In this document: one piece after another, positions 7,101 through 15,207 of the stretch
Layout: each line of letters begins with the position of its first letter
Numbering within the stretch: position 1 is the first letter of the stretch
From: CALKAL01 sp051846895
Lineage (GTDB): Bacteria > Bacillota > Bacilli > Bacillales > Alkalibacillaceae
NCBI GenBank assembly: GCA_051846895.1
Contig: JBPYCQ010000001.1
Location: forward strand, 1-64,000
Length of the DNA stretch: 64,000 bases
Direction: 5' to 3'
Notes under the pieces: model-generated
Told to the model about the DNA's origin: nothing
Databases searched by the model: none
What the model saw: the letters and a program-made list of their open reading frames with translations, nothing else
Made by a program: the position numbers and the translations under genes

Positions 7101-9660
7101 AAGTCGTAAAGCAAAAAAACAGAGCAAAAAAAATAATAAAAAAATAACTTGGAAAAAAGTTTTACTAGCATTATTAATACTAGCATTCCTTGCATTCATT
7201 ATTGTCGTAGGAGTTGTTTTTTCATATATCAAAGATGCTCCACCTTTAAATGCAGATGAACTGAAGGTACCACTTTCAACGACAATATTAGATCGCAATG
7301 GCGAAATGATTGCAGATTTAGGTGTAGAAAAGCGGAAAGAAATAGAATATGATGACATTCCACAAGTGTTGGAAGATGCAGTACTTGCAACGGAAGATAA
7401 TCGCTTTTTTGAACATAGTGGGATTGATATATTCCGAATGGGTGCTGCCGTCATTGCTAATTTAACGGATGGTTTTGGTGCGCAAGGTGCTAGTACAATC
7501 ACACAACAAGTTGTAAAAAATGCATTTTTGTCACATGACAAAAAGTTGAAAAGAAAAATTCAAGAACAATATTTAGCAATTCAATTAGAGCAAGAGTATT
7601 CTAAAGAACAAATTTTTACGATGTATTTAAATCAAATTTATTATGGTAAAAGTATTTATGGAGTACAGAAAGCTTCTGAAGCATTTTTCGGAAAAAGTGA
7701 TTTGCATGATTTAACGTTGGCAGAAGCTGCTTTATTAGCGGGAATACCACAGCGCCCGAATGCTCATAATCCTTTTAATAATCCAGAACTAGCAGAAAAG
7801 CGCCGTAATACGGTATTAGATTTAATGGTGCATCACGGTAAAATTACCGAAGCAGAGGCTAACGAAGTTAAACAAATCAAAGTAGTTGACATGATCCGGG
7901 ACGACTATGTCACTGAAACACCTTATGAAGCTTTTATTGAACGGGTTTTAGAAGAAGCTGAAGAAATTTTAGGTGAGGATGTTGATATTTATTCAGCTGG
8001 GTTAACGATTCATACAACTCTTGATCCTAAGGCGCAAGATCATATTGAATACTTGTTAAGTGAAGAAAGTCCAATTGCTTATCCTGAAGGGATTGAAGCG
8101 GGAATTGCTGCACTTAATACTAAGACAGGTGAAATATTAGCTATTGGCGGGGGAAGAAATAAAGCTGAAGGAATCGGAGCAAGTTTTAACTATGCCTTAA
8201 ATCCTAACGGAAGACAACCTGGATCTGCCATTAAGCCAATTGTTGATTATGGTCCGGCTATCGAACATTTAAAATGGTCTACTTACCATCAAATATTAGA
8301 TGAACCTTATAGTTATCGAAACGATAAAGATAAGATCATTTCTAATGCTGGAAGAGGATATTTTGGTCATGTTAGTCTAAGAGAAGCATTTTATCGTTCA
8401 CTTAACGTTCCAGCAGTTAAAACATTTCATGAATTAGGCGAAGAAATCCCTTCACAGTTTGCTAGAGGGCTTGGTCTTGAGTTTGAAGGTAATTTATATG
8501 AATCTGATGCAATAGGTGGTGGGAAAATTCAAGTTAACCCTCTACAAATGGCTGGCGCTTATGCAGCATTCGGAAATGGCGGAATATATAATGAACCATA
8601 CGCGATTACAAAAATCGTCTTTCCTGATCAACAAACGATTGACTTAAAGCATGAAGCTAAAATAGCTATGTCTGATTACACCGCTTATATGGTGACAGAC
8701 GTATTAAAAGACGTTATTAAAAATCCAGCCGGGACTGCTTATAGAAATACTGATCTCGGTAACCTACCAGTTGCAGGAAAGACTGGAACTACTAACCGTG
8801 GTGATAATGTTACACCTGATTCGTGGATGGCTGGTTATACAACTAACTTCACTGTTGCCGTTTGGTCTGGATATCCTGAAGAGCAACATATTGAAGGTAC
8901 TTATCAATCGATTCCACAACAGTTGTTTAGTAACATTATGAACTTTATGTCAAATGGTATTGAGACAGCGGACTTTGTAAGACCAGATTCCGTCTTAGAA
9001 ATAAAAGTTGAAAAAGGCTCAAATCCAGCACAATTACCAAGTGAGTTTACTCCAGATGATCAAATTGTTACGGAGCTATTTGTTAAAGGTACAGAGCCAA
9101 CAGAAACATCAGATGAATATGATCAGTTAGATCCTGTTGAAAACTTTAATGTCGAATATATTGAAGAAGACGGACTACTTAACCTATATTGGGAACATCC
9201 TTCATTATTTGATGAAGATAACGATAAAAATATTACCTTTGAACTATCAGTTGCCGTCGATGATGGGGATTTTCAGGTCATCTCGACTTCGAGTGATACC
9301 GAATATACGTTTACAGACATTCAAAAAGGGGCGACTTATTCTTTCAAGGTTGTAGCTGTTAATAATGAAAATGAAGAACAGCGAAGTGAACCAGTACAAA
9401 AATCAATTGATATACCAGAAGATGAGTCAGATATTATCGACGATTTAATCGATGACGAAGATGATGATGAAAATGGTGATGATGGTGATGGCAACGAAGG
9501 CAATGGTAATAACGGTAACCAAGGTGGGAATGACAATCAAGGAAATAATGGTAACCAAGGTAATGGAGAAGGTAATGAAAATAATGATGGACAAAATGGT
9601 GAACACGATTCAAATGAATCAGATCAACCAACGGATGCGCAAGAAAATTCTAATGGATAA
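7084..9660 (+). CDS. ponA: Class A penicillin-binding protein 1
   Basis: The 858-aa bifunctional peptidoglycan synthase has a short lysine-rich cytoplasmic tail and one membrane anchor (about 24-46). The glycosyltransferase domain carries catalytic E104 in TEDNRFF. The transpeptidase domain has S381 in the GSAIKP box, SLN at 439-441 and KTGTT from 566. A fibronectin type III-like domain follows (about 685-785). The protein ends in a low-complexity Asp/Asn/Gly/Gln tail of about 70 residues, typical of some Bacillaceae PBP1. The start at 7084 is chosen for its GGAGGAG site; upstream in-frame codons lie inside recU. Partner GpsB is encoded close by. Confidence 0.97.
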   Translation: MSQQTKSRKAKKQSKKNNKKITWKKVLLALLILAFLAFIIVVGVVFSYIKDAPPLNADELKVPLSTTILDRNGEMIADLGVEKRKEIEYDDIPQVLEDAVLATEDNRFFEHSGIDIFRMGAAVIANLTDGFGAQGASTITQQVVKNAFLSHDKKLKRKIQEQYLAIQLEQEYSKEQIFTMYLNQIYYGKSIYGVQKASEAFFGKSDLHDLTLAEAALLAGIPQRPNAHNPFNNPELAEKRRNTVLDLMVHHGKITEAEANEVKQIKVVDMIRDDYVTETPYEAFIERVLEEAEEILGEDVDIYSAGLTIHTTLDPKAQDHIEYLLSEESPIAYPEGIEAGIAALNTKTGEILAIGGGRNKAEGIGASFNYALNPNGRQPGSAIKPIVDYGPAIEHLKWSTYHQILDEPYSYRNDKDKIISNAGRGYFGHVSLREAFYRSLNVPAVKTFHELGEEIPSQFARGLGLEFEGNLYESDAIGGGKIQVNPLQMAGAYAAFGNGGIYNEPYAITKIVFPDQQTIDLKHEAKIAMSDYTAYMVTDVLKDVIKNPAGTAYRNTDLGNLPVAGKTGTTNRGDNVTPDSWMAGYTTNFTVAVWSGYPEEQHIEGTYQSIPQQLFSNIMNFMSNGIETADFVRPDSVLEIKVEKGSNPAQLPSEFTPDDQIVTELFVKGTEPTETSDEYDQLDPVENFNVEYIEEDGLLNLYWEHPSLFDEDNDKNITFELSVAVDDGDFQVISTSSDTEYTFTDIQKGATYSFKVVAVNNENEEQRSEPVQKSIDIPEDESDIIDDLIDDEDDDENGDDGDGNEGNGNNGNQGGNDNQGNNGNQGNGEGNENNDGQNGEHDSNESDQPTDAQENSNG

Positions 9661-9680
9661 TAACTAATAATAAAAAAGTA

Positions 9681-9728
9681 GGCTGTCTATAGGTTACGTT
9701 TTATAACCTAATTGACAGCCCTTTTTTT
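9681..9728. terminator. Bidirectional terminator between ponA and nth
   Basis: GGCTGTC (9681-9687) pairs with GACAGCC (9714-9720), with an inner GGTTA/TAACC stem. CTTTTTTT follows on the plus strand, and TACTTTTTT follows on the minus strand. It serves the converging ponA and nth genes. Confidence 0.9.
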
Positions 9729-10383
9729 ATATCGCACCTCTTTTTTTCATTCGCTTCTGCCCTTCTCTACATAAATGAAGTAGTGGGCATTCAGGACAAT
9801 TTGGCGCTTTCGCTTTACAATGATATCTACCGAAGAAAATCATCCGATGATGTGTGACGCTCCACTCTTCTTTAGGCACTTTACGCATAAGTGTTTTCTC
9901 TACTTCTAAAACAGAATCTTTCCAACGACAAATACCTAACCTCTTCGACACACGCTCGACATGTGTATCTACAGCTATAGCAGGTACCCCGAACGCAACA
10001 GACATGACGACATTTGCTGTTTTTCGCCCTACTCCAGCTAAGCTAACTAATTCCTCATAATTAGAAGGGACTTGTCCATCATGTTTTTCTATTAGATCAT
10101 GACATAGTTTTTGAATGTTTTTTGCCTTATTTCTAAACAGACCGATTCTTCTTATATCATTCTGTAGCTCTTCTAAAGGGACATTTAAATAATCTTCAGG
10201 TGCTTTATATTTTTTAAAAAGATCTGGAGTAACCTTATTAACTAATGCATCGGTTGCCTGGGCCGATAGCAAAACGGCAATTAACAATTCGAGTTCATTT
10301 GAATGTGTTAATTCGCATTCGGCATTAGGAAACATGTCACCAAAAGTATCTAAAACAACTCTTATCTCTTTCTTTGTAAGCAT
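9727..10383 (-). CDS. nth: Endonuclease III
   Basis: This 218-aa bifunctional DNA glycosylase/AP lyase removes oxidised pyrimidines in base excision repair. The helix-hairpin-helix contains LAGVGRKTA with catalytic K121, and D139 lies in the AVDTH motif. The C-terminal iron-sulphur loop has C189, C196, C199 and C205 (C-x6-C-x2-C-x5-C). All essential residues are present. It forms a tight pair with dnaD (15-base gap), the standard dnaD-nth arrangement. A strong GGGGGAGG site precedes the ATG. Confidence 0.97.
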   Translation of the reverse strand: MLTKKEIRVVLDTFGDMFPNAECELTHSNELELLIAVLLSAQATDALVNKVTPDLFKKYKAPEDYLNVPLEELQNDIRRIGLFRNKAKNIQKLCHDLIEKHDGQVPSNYEELVSLAGVGRKTANVVMSVAFGVPAIAVDTHVERVSKRLGICRWKDSVLEVEKTLMRKVPKEEWSVTHHRMIFFGRYHCKAKAPNCPECPLLHLCREGQKRMKKRGAI

Positions 10384-10398
10384 TTGTCCTCCCCCCTA

Positions 10399-11070
10399 TT
10401 ATTCTTCTAACCAATTATAATAGACAGATGTATCTCTTTTTTTAGTTTCTGCGCTATTAGAAGTTGATGTTGAGCGATGTTGGACATTTTTAGTCTCTTG
10501 AACACTTTTAATTCCTTTCTTTTTCCACTCAGCCAAAATACGATCAATATATCTAAAATTTAATTTACCTAGTAAGACAGCCTCTCTAAGCGCTGCTTTA
10601 ATAAGTGCTGGTTTAAAACGATCATCATCTAACCAATAGCTAATCATTTCAATTTCTATTGGAGATAAGGCTCTTCCAAACTCTTGTTCAAATAAATTAA
10701 ATAATTTCCCTTCTTCTTTAGACTGATCCTCTACGTTGTTGTCAACATCATATAACTTTTCAATTAAAGGAGAAATTGAATACCACTCGTGAACTATATC
10801 TTGTTGGTCTTTAAACTGATCAATCGTTAAAAGTTCATTATTTCTTAATTTCTTTAAAACATTCGCAACTTCATTCGGTGTAATCGTCATCAGATTCGCC
10901 ACTTGATCAAAGGAAGGTAATAGATGATTTTCCTTTTGCAAATTAAGAATATGTATGATGACAACTAAATCAGTCTCATCTAAACCAATTCGTTTATATT
11001 CACTAAGTAATTTTGCAGGGATACTTAATTGATCAGTTAATAATTTTTGATAAGAGAATGGTAATGACAA
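10399..11070 (-). CDS. dnaD: DNA replication initiation protein DnaD
   Basis: The 223-aa primosomal protein acts with DnaB and DnaI to load the replicative helicase at oriC and during restart. It has an N-terminal winged-helix DDBH1 domain (about 1-110) and a C-terminal DDBH2 domain. DDBH2 includes the YWLDDDRF-type motif at about 145-152 and the family's YIDRILAEW motif. The start is probably TTG at 11070, with AAAAGG about 8 bases upstream; a GTG 9 bases further up lies inside that site. It is located between asnS and nth as in B. subtilis. Confidence 0.95.
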   Translation of the reverse strand: MSLPFSYQKLLTDQLSIPAKLLSEYKRIGLDETDLVVIIHILNLQKENHLLPSFDQVANLMTITPNEVANVLKKLRNNELLTIDQFKDQQDIVHEWYSISPLIEKLYDVDNNVEDQSKEEGKLFNLFEQEFGRALSPIEIEMISYWLDDDRFKPALIKAALREAVLLGKLNFRYIDRILAEWKKKGIKSVQETKNVQHRSTSTSNSAETKKRDTSVYYNWLEE

Positions 11071-11096
11071 AATAATCACCTTTTCTAATAGAAAGA

Positions 11097-11135
11097 GATG
11101 ACCCTACATTTTAGAGTGAGTCATCCCTTTTTTTA
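11097..11135 (+). terminator. Hairpin between asnS and dnaD
   Basis: GATGAC (11097-11102) and GTCATC (11120-11125) can form a stem. The clean T-run (CCTTTTTTT) lies on the plus strand side, although both flanking genes are on the minus strand. On the minus strand the following tract is only TCTTTC. It may be a weak attenuator for asnS-dnaD read-through or a barrier to antisense transcription. Confidence 0.4.
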
Positions 11136-12428
11136 TTATGGATATAATCTGTTTAGTAATCTTGGGAATGGAATTGTCTCACGAATATGCTCAACGCCAG
11201 CAATCCAAGCAACTGTACGTTCCAAGCCTAATCCAAAACCAGAGTGAGGTACAGTACCATACTTTCTTAATTGTAAATACCATTCATATGCCGGACCATT
11301 CAAGTCATGCTCATTATATCTTTGTTTCATCAGTTCATAGTCACTAATTCGCTCTGATCCACCAATGATCTCTCCGTATCCTTCAGGAGCAATTAAGTCT
11401 GCGCAGAGCGCCACTTTTGGATTATTTGGATCTGGTTGCATATAAAAAGCTTTAATTTCAACAGGGAAATGAGTGATAAAGACTGGTTTATCATAAGCTT
11501 CAGCAATTGCTGTTTCATGTGGCGCACCAAAATCATCGCCCCAGTCAATATCATCGAACCCTTTTTCTTTTAAAAACTGAATCGCTTCATCATACGTAAT
11601 TCGTGGGAAAGGTGCTTTAACATTCTCTAATCTAGAAGTATCTCTTTCTAACGTCTTAAGTTCAATTTCACAACGTTTTAACACAGATTGAACGACATAC
11701 GATACATATTCTTCTTGTATTTTTAAGCTTTCTTCATGATCAACAAAAGCCATTTCCGGTTCTATCATCCAAAATTCTATCAGATGTCGTCTCGTTTTTG
11801 ATTTTTCTGCACGGAATGTTGGACCAAATGAAAACACTTTTCCTAATGCCATCGCAGCAGCTTCCAAGTATAGCTGGCCGCTTTGCGAAAGGTATGCATC
11901 TTCATCAAAATATTTCGTATGGAATAGTTCAGTTGTCCCTTCTGCAGACGCTCCTGTTAAAATTGGTGGATCTACTTTAACGTATCCATTTTCGTTAAAA
12001 TACTCATATGTAGCACGGATGATTTCATTTCTAATTTTCATTATCGCATGCTGTCTTTTAGATCTTAACCATAAATGACGGTGGTCCATTAAAAATTCTG
12101 TTCCGTGTTCTTTTGGCGTAATTGGATAGTCTACTGCTTCTTGTATAACTTCGATATTTGATACTTGTAGTTCATATCCTAATGGGCTTCTCGTATCTTC
12201 GACAACTTTTCCTGTTACATACATTGAAGATTCTTGATTTAATTTTTTAGCCATATCGAATACTTCTTCAGGAACATCTGATTTCGCGACAACACCTTGG
12301 ATAAAACCAGTTCCATCTCGAAGCTGTAAAAATGCAATTTTTCCACTTGAACGTTTGTTATGCAACCATACTCCAATAGTTACTGTTTCGTTTAAATGTT
12401 TTGATACATTAGAAATTGTTGTTTTCAA
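11136..12428 (-). CDS. asnS: Asparaginyl-tRNA synthetase
   Basis: This 430-aa class II synthetase charges tRNA-Asn. An N-terminal OB-fold anticodon-binding domain (about 15-100) precedes the catalytic domain. Motif 2 is around FRAEKS and motif 3 is GFGLGLERT near the C-terminus. Length fits the bacterial AsnRS of Bacillus. The start is TTG at 12428, supported by GGAGG 8 bases upstream. The gene sits directly downstream of aspB, so aspartate supply and asparaginyl-tRNA synthesis are co-transcribed, as in B. subtilis. Confidence 0.96.
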   Translation of the reverse strand: MKTTISNVSKHLNETVTIGVWLHNKRSSGKIAFLQLRDGTGFIQGVVAKSDVPEEVFDMAKKLNQESSMYVTGKVVEDTRSPLGYELQVSNIEVIQEAVDYPITPKEHGTEFLMDHRHLWLRSKRQHAIMKIRNEIIRATYEYFNENGYVKVDPPILTGASAEGTTELFHTKYFDEDAYLSQSGQLYLEAAAMALGKVFSFGPTFRAEKSKTRRHLIEFWMIEPEMAFVDHEESLKIQEEYVSYVVQSVLKRCEIELKTLERDTSRLENVKAPFPRITYDEAIQFLKEKGFDDIDWGDDFGAPHETAIAEAYDKPVFITHFPVEIKAFYMQPDPNNPKVALCADLIAPEGYGEIIGGSERISDYELMKQRYNEHDLNGPAYEWYLQLRKYGTVPHSGFGLGLERTVAWIAGVEHIRETIPFPRLLNRLYP

Positions 12429-12454
12429 ATTAATTTCCTCCTTAAGAACAGCTA

Positions 12455-13636
12455 TTACGAATATTTTTCTACGAATCTTTTGAGCCTAACGACCGCTTCT
12501 TCTATTAAATCTAATGATGTCGCATAAGATAGGCGAATATTATCTTCGGAACCGAAACCAGACCCTGGTACAATCGCAAGCTTTTCTTCTTCTAGTAACT
12601 TTTCAACCCATTCGTCCGTAGATGCGAACGGTGACTTTTCGACAATTTGCTTTACATTTGGAAACACATAAAAAGCACCATCAGGTTTGACACAACTAAT
12701 ATTAGGTATCTCACCAATCCAATTGTACAACTTATTTAATCTTTCTTCAAAAGCTTCCTTCATTTGATTAATTTCATCTTCTGGATTCGTATATGCCGCA
12801 ATAGCTGCATATTGTGCAATTGAAGTAGGATTCGATGTTGAGTGTGAGGCTAAATTTGTCATCGCTTTAATTATTTGTTCATTACCTGCTGCGTAACCGA
12901 TTCTCCAGCCTGTCATCGCATGTGACTTACTAACCCCATTAATGATAATTGTTCTATTCTTTAGTTCATTTGATAAAGCAGCTATCGAATGATGAGTTTT
13001 TCCATCATATACTAATTTTTCATAGATTTCATCAGAAACAATCCATAAATTATGTTTGAGTGCTACTTTCCCTAATTCAAGAAGTTCTTCCTTAGTATAA
13101 ATTACGCCTGTTGGATTACTTGGTGAATTTATAATAATCGCTTTTGTTTTATTTGTAATTGCTTCCTCCAACTGACCTGGAGTTATTTTAAATTGATTAG
13201 ACTCTTCTGCTTTAACATAAGCTGGGACACCTTCTGCTAATTTAATCTGCTCAGGATAACTAACCCAATAAGGAACTGGAACAATCACTTCATCATCTTT
13301 ATTAAGTAAAACTTGAAATAAAGTATACAAGGCATGTTTAGCTCCGGTTGTTACGATAATTTCCTGACGATTGAAGTCTAGTTGTTGATCACGTTTAAAT
13401 TTTTCAATGATAGCATCTTTTAGTTCAACCAAACCCCCAGCTGGAGTATATTTCGTAAATCCTTCATCCATCGCATTTTTTGCAGCATCAATAATATATT
13501 TTGGTGTATTAAAATCGGGTTCACCTGCACCTAATCCGATCACATCGTATCCTTCGTCTTTCAGAGCTTTTGCCTTTGATGTAATTGCCAATGTCGTTGA
13601 CGGAGTTAATGATTGAACTCTATTCGCAAGATTCAT
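12455..13636 (-). CDS. aspB: Aspartate aminotransferase
   Basis: The 393-aa fold-type I, pyridoxal-phosphate enzyme converts oxaloacetate and glutamate to aspartate and 2-oxoglutarate. The PLP lysine is K237 in the GVSKSHAMTGWR motif. The SPSNPTG segment (about 171-177) and SDEIYE (201-206) complete the class I signature. The start at 13636 matches the family N-terminus and has GAGGAG about 10 bases upstream; a GTG three codons earlier is too close to that site. It is followed by asnS and preceded by ypmB and ypmA in one apparent operon. Confidence 0.95.
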   Translation of the reverse strand: MNLANRVQSLTPSTTLAITSKAKALKDEGYDVIGLGAGEPDFNTPKYIIDAAKNAMDEGFTKYTPAGGLVELKDAIIEKFKRDQQLDFNRQEIIVTTGAKHALYTLFQVLLNKDDEVIVPVPYWVSYPEQIKLAEGVPAYVKAEESNQFKITPGQLEEAITNKTKAIIINSPSNPTGVIYTKEELLELGKVALKHNLWIVSDEIYEKLVYDGKTHHSIAALSNELKNRTIIINGVSKSHAMTGWRIGYAAGNEQIIKAMTNLASHSTSNPTSIAQYAAIAAYTNPEDEINQMKEAFEERLNKLYNWIGEIPNISCVKPDGAFYVFPNVKQIVEKSPFASTDEWVEKLLEEEKLAIVPGSGFGSEDNIRLSYATSLDLIEEAVVRLKRFVEKYS

Positions 13637-13651
13637 ATGTAACACACTCCT

Positions 13652-14188
13652 CTATTTTTTTCGAAATGATATTGAATCGTACAATTCGCCGTTAGTAAAT
13701 CGAAATGTCTGAAATAAAATCCGTTCATTCGTTTCATATACAATCTCCCAAATGAATTGATCGTTTAAAATGCCAGGTGTCACTTGCAACAGATCACAAT
13801 GATTACATGAATTATTAAATTGACTAATTATTTCTTCTTTAGTTAATCCTTCACTCTGTTCAATCCATTTAATTTCATCCGAATTTGAAATGTTTTTAGG
13901 CACAAATACATAAATGATTTCCTTGTCATTATTATCGCCTTTTAATACGGTGTATGACTGTTCACCATTATAGAAATAAGTTGATGTCACTTGTTCGATG
14001 GGTGCATGATTCATTGCAAGCTGAATAGCATCTTCAGAGTCAGCTTGCAATTCTTGATTAATATCGTAATAAATCAAAGTAAATAAGAAAATTAACCCGA
14101 TAATTAATGTGATTAACAATATCGAAACTGTAATGACAATTTTACGTCCTGTAAATTGTGAAAATGGCAACTTGCTCATCCTTTTCAT
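13652..14188 (-). CDS. ypmB: YpmB-like membrane-anchored protein (DUF5590/PepSY-like)
   Basis: This 178-aa protein has one N-terminal transmembrane anchor (about residues 17-40) and an extracytoplasmic domain. The domain carries two PepSY-like repeats: a YTVLKG segment around 80 and a FIWEIVYE segment near 145. It corresponds in size, topology and position to B. subtilis YpmB, whose function is unknown. It overlaps ypmA by 47 bases, and no separate Shine-Dalgarno is evident, so translation is probably coupled. A second ATG three codons in (14179) is an alternative start. Confidence 0.8.
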   Translation of the reverse strand: MKRMSKLPFSQFTGRKIVITVSILLITLIIGLIFLFTLIYYDINQELQADSEDAIQLAMNHAPIEQVTSTYFYNGEQSYTVLKGDNNDKEIIYVFVPKNISNSDEIKWIEQSEGLTKEEIISQFNNSCNHCDLLQVTPGILNDQFIWEIVYETNERILFQTFRFTNGELYDSISFRKK

Positions 14189-14312
14189 CTAATGCTAAAC
14201 CAAACATTAAATCATCTTTTTTTAACGTACGATTTAAGAGATCAACAACTTTATAAAGGTCTTTATTATATGAAACCTCGATTTTAGAAATTATTTCTAT
14301 TTCATCTGCCAT
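14142..14312 (-). CDS. ypmA: YpmA small protein (DUF4264)
   Basis: The 56-aa protein begins MADEIEIISK and ends AIFTIYRT. It contains the conserved core KVVDLLN, TLKKDDLMFGLALDE and FTIYRT of YpmA. The ATG has GGAGG 7 bases upstream and a TATAAT promoter candidate about 30 bases away. It is the first gene of the ypmA-ypmB-aspB-asnS unit, and its 3' end overlaps the start of ypmB. The function of the family is unknown. Confidence 0.9.
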   Translation of the reverse strand: MADEIEIISKIEVSYNKDLYKVVDLLNRTLKKDDLMFGLALDEKDEQVAIFTIYRT

Positions 14313-14344
14313 ACGACAACCTCCGCTTTTTTATTACTCTTTCT

Positions 14345-14373
14345 ATTATAACAAGATTCAGCAAATATTTTAA
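14345..14373 (-). promoter_or_regulatory. Sigma-A promoter candidate for ypmA-ypmB-aspB-asnS
   Basis: On the minus strand TTAAAA (14368-14373) and a perfect TATAAT (14345-14350) are separated by 17 bases. The start of transcription would be about 25 bases before the ypmA ATG. Confidence 0.55.
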
Positions 14374-14379
14374 AAATCA

Positions 14380-15159
14380 TTATGATTTTGCAGGCATTTT
14401 TTTACCGTTTTTCTTTAATTGCAAATGATATTGTTGTTCTTCGTCAAATAATATATGAACTGAAGCTCCTCTTTTTAATAAATATACATCTACCCATGCT
14501 TGCTGAAACATTTCCATTGACGATTTTATTTTTTTAAAGTCTTTCCCTTGATTTATGATGGCAATCTCAGGGTCTAAAGCAACTAAGTCATCTTCAGTTA
14601 AATCTTTCAAGGAAAAATTTTCAGGAATAAATAATACGTTTATATTTTTTTTCCACTTAGAATAATCAGCCATTCCTTCAAACCAGTATATAACAAACTT
14701 TCCGTTAGAAATGGCAATGTTACCTAAATTGCTTTCGTTATTGTACGTGTATTCAATATAATAATTTGCACTAATAGCGATAACGTCTTGATCTTTTAAT
14801 GTATAGACATTGACATCTGTTTGTTTAACATCGCAAACCCCATTAGTATATTTTGGTAAATAAACATTCCCTACACGATATTTTTTAATAATGGCGTGTA
14901 AATTGCCACAGTTTTCATTTGTTGGTCTTGTTATTAATATTCCTTTTATATGTTTATTTTCCCATTTTTTTAATCTTTTTAGAACTTCTTCTTTGCTTGT
15001 TTCATTTCCTGTATTGATAATAAATATTTCATCGTGATTTAAATGGATTATAGAAAAGTTACCTGACTCAATTGCTTCAAAAATAATTTCTTCGTTTGGG
15101 TCAAATTGTACGATAGGAGTTGATATAATGTAAAACAATAATAACAAAACTTTCAACAT
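14380..15159 (-). CDS. Secreted ComEC-like metallo-beta-lactamase-fold protein, active site lost
   Basis: This protein of about 259 aa begins with a hydrophobic signal or anchor segment (about 1-19). The rest resembles the C-terminal metallo-beta-lactamase-like domain of ComEC. A FIINTGN segment (about 47-53) corresponds to the ILIDTG strand, and a KKYRVGNVYLPK segment matches KYxVxxVYLP. The metal motif THPDxDHxGG is replaced by TRPTNENCGN, and the later His motif is also missing, so metal-dependent hydrolysis is unlikely. It lies directly downstream of dinG. The start is ambiguous among GTG 15165, ATG 15159 and TTG 15156. Function is unknown; DNA or ligand binding outside the membrane is a guess from the fold. 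Confidence 0.65.
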   Translation of the reverse strand: MLKVLLLLFYIISTPIVQFDPNEEIIFEAIESGNFSIIHLNHDEIFIINTGNETSKEEVLKRLKKWENKHIKGILITRPTNENCGNLHAIIKKYRVGNVYLPKYTNGVCDVKQTDVNVYTLKDQDVIAISANYYIEYTYNNESNLGNIAISNGKFVIYWFEGMADYSKWKKNINVLFIPENFSLKDLTEDDLVALDPEIAIINQGKDFKKIKSSMEMFQQAWVDVYLLKRGASVHILFDEEQQYHLQLKKNGKKMPAKS

Positions 15160-15207
15160 ATTCACCCGCTTATCTTTTTAGTCACTGTTTATTATCTTTT
15201 GTTAATT

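Noticed and set aside
9434..9667. His-rich and Met-rich ORFs over the ponA 3' end
   Set aside because: They are frame shadows of the repetitive GGTAA/GATGA codons that encode the PonA Asp/Asn/Gly tail.
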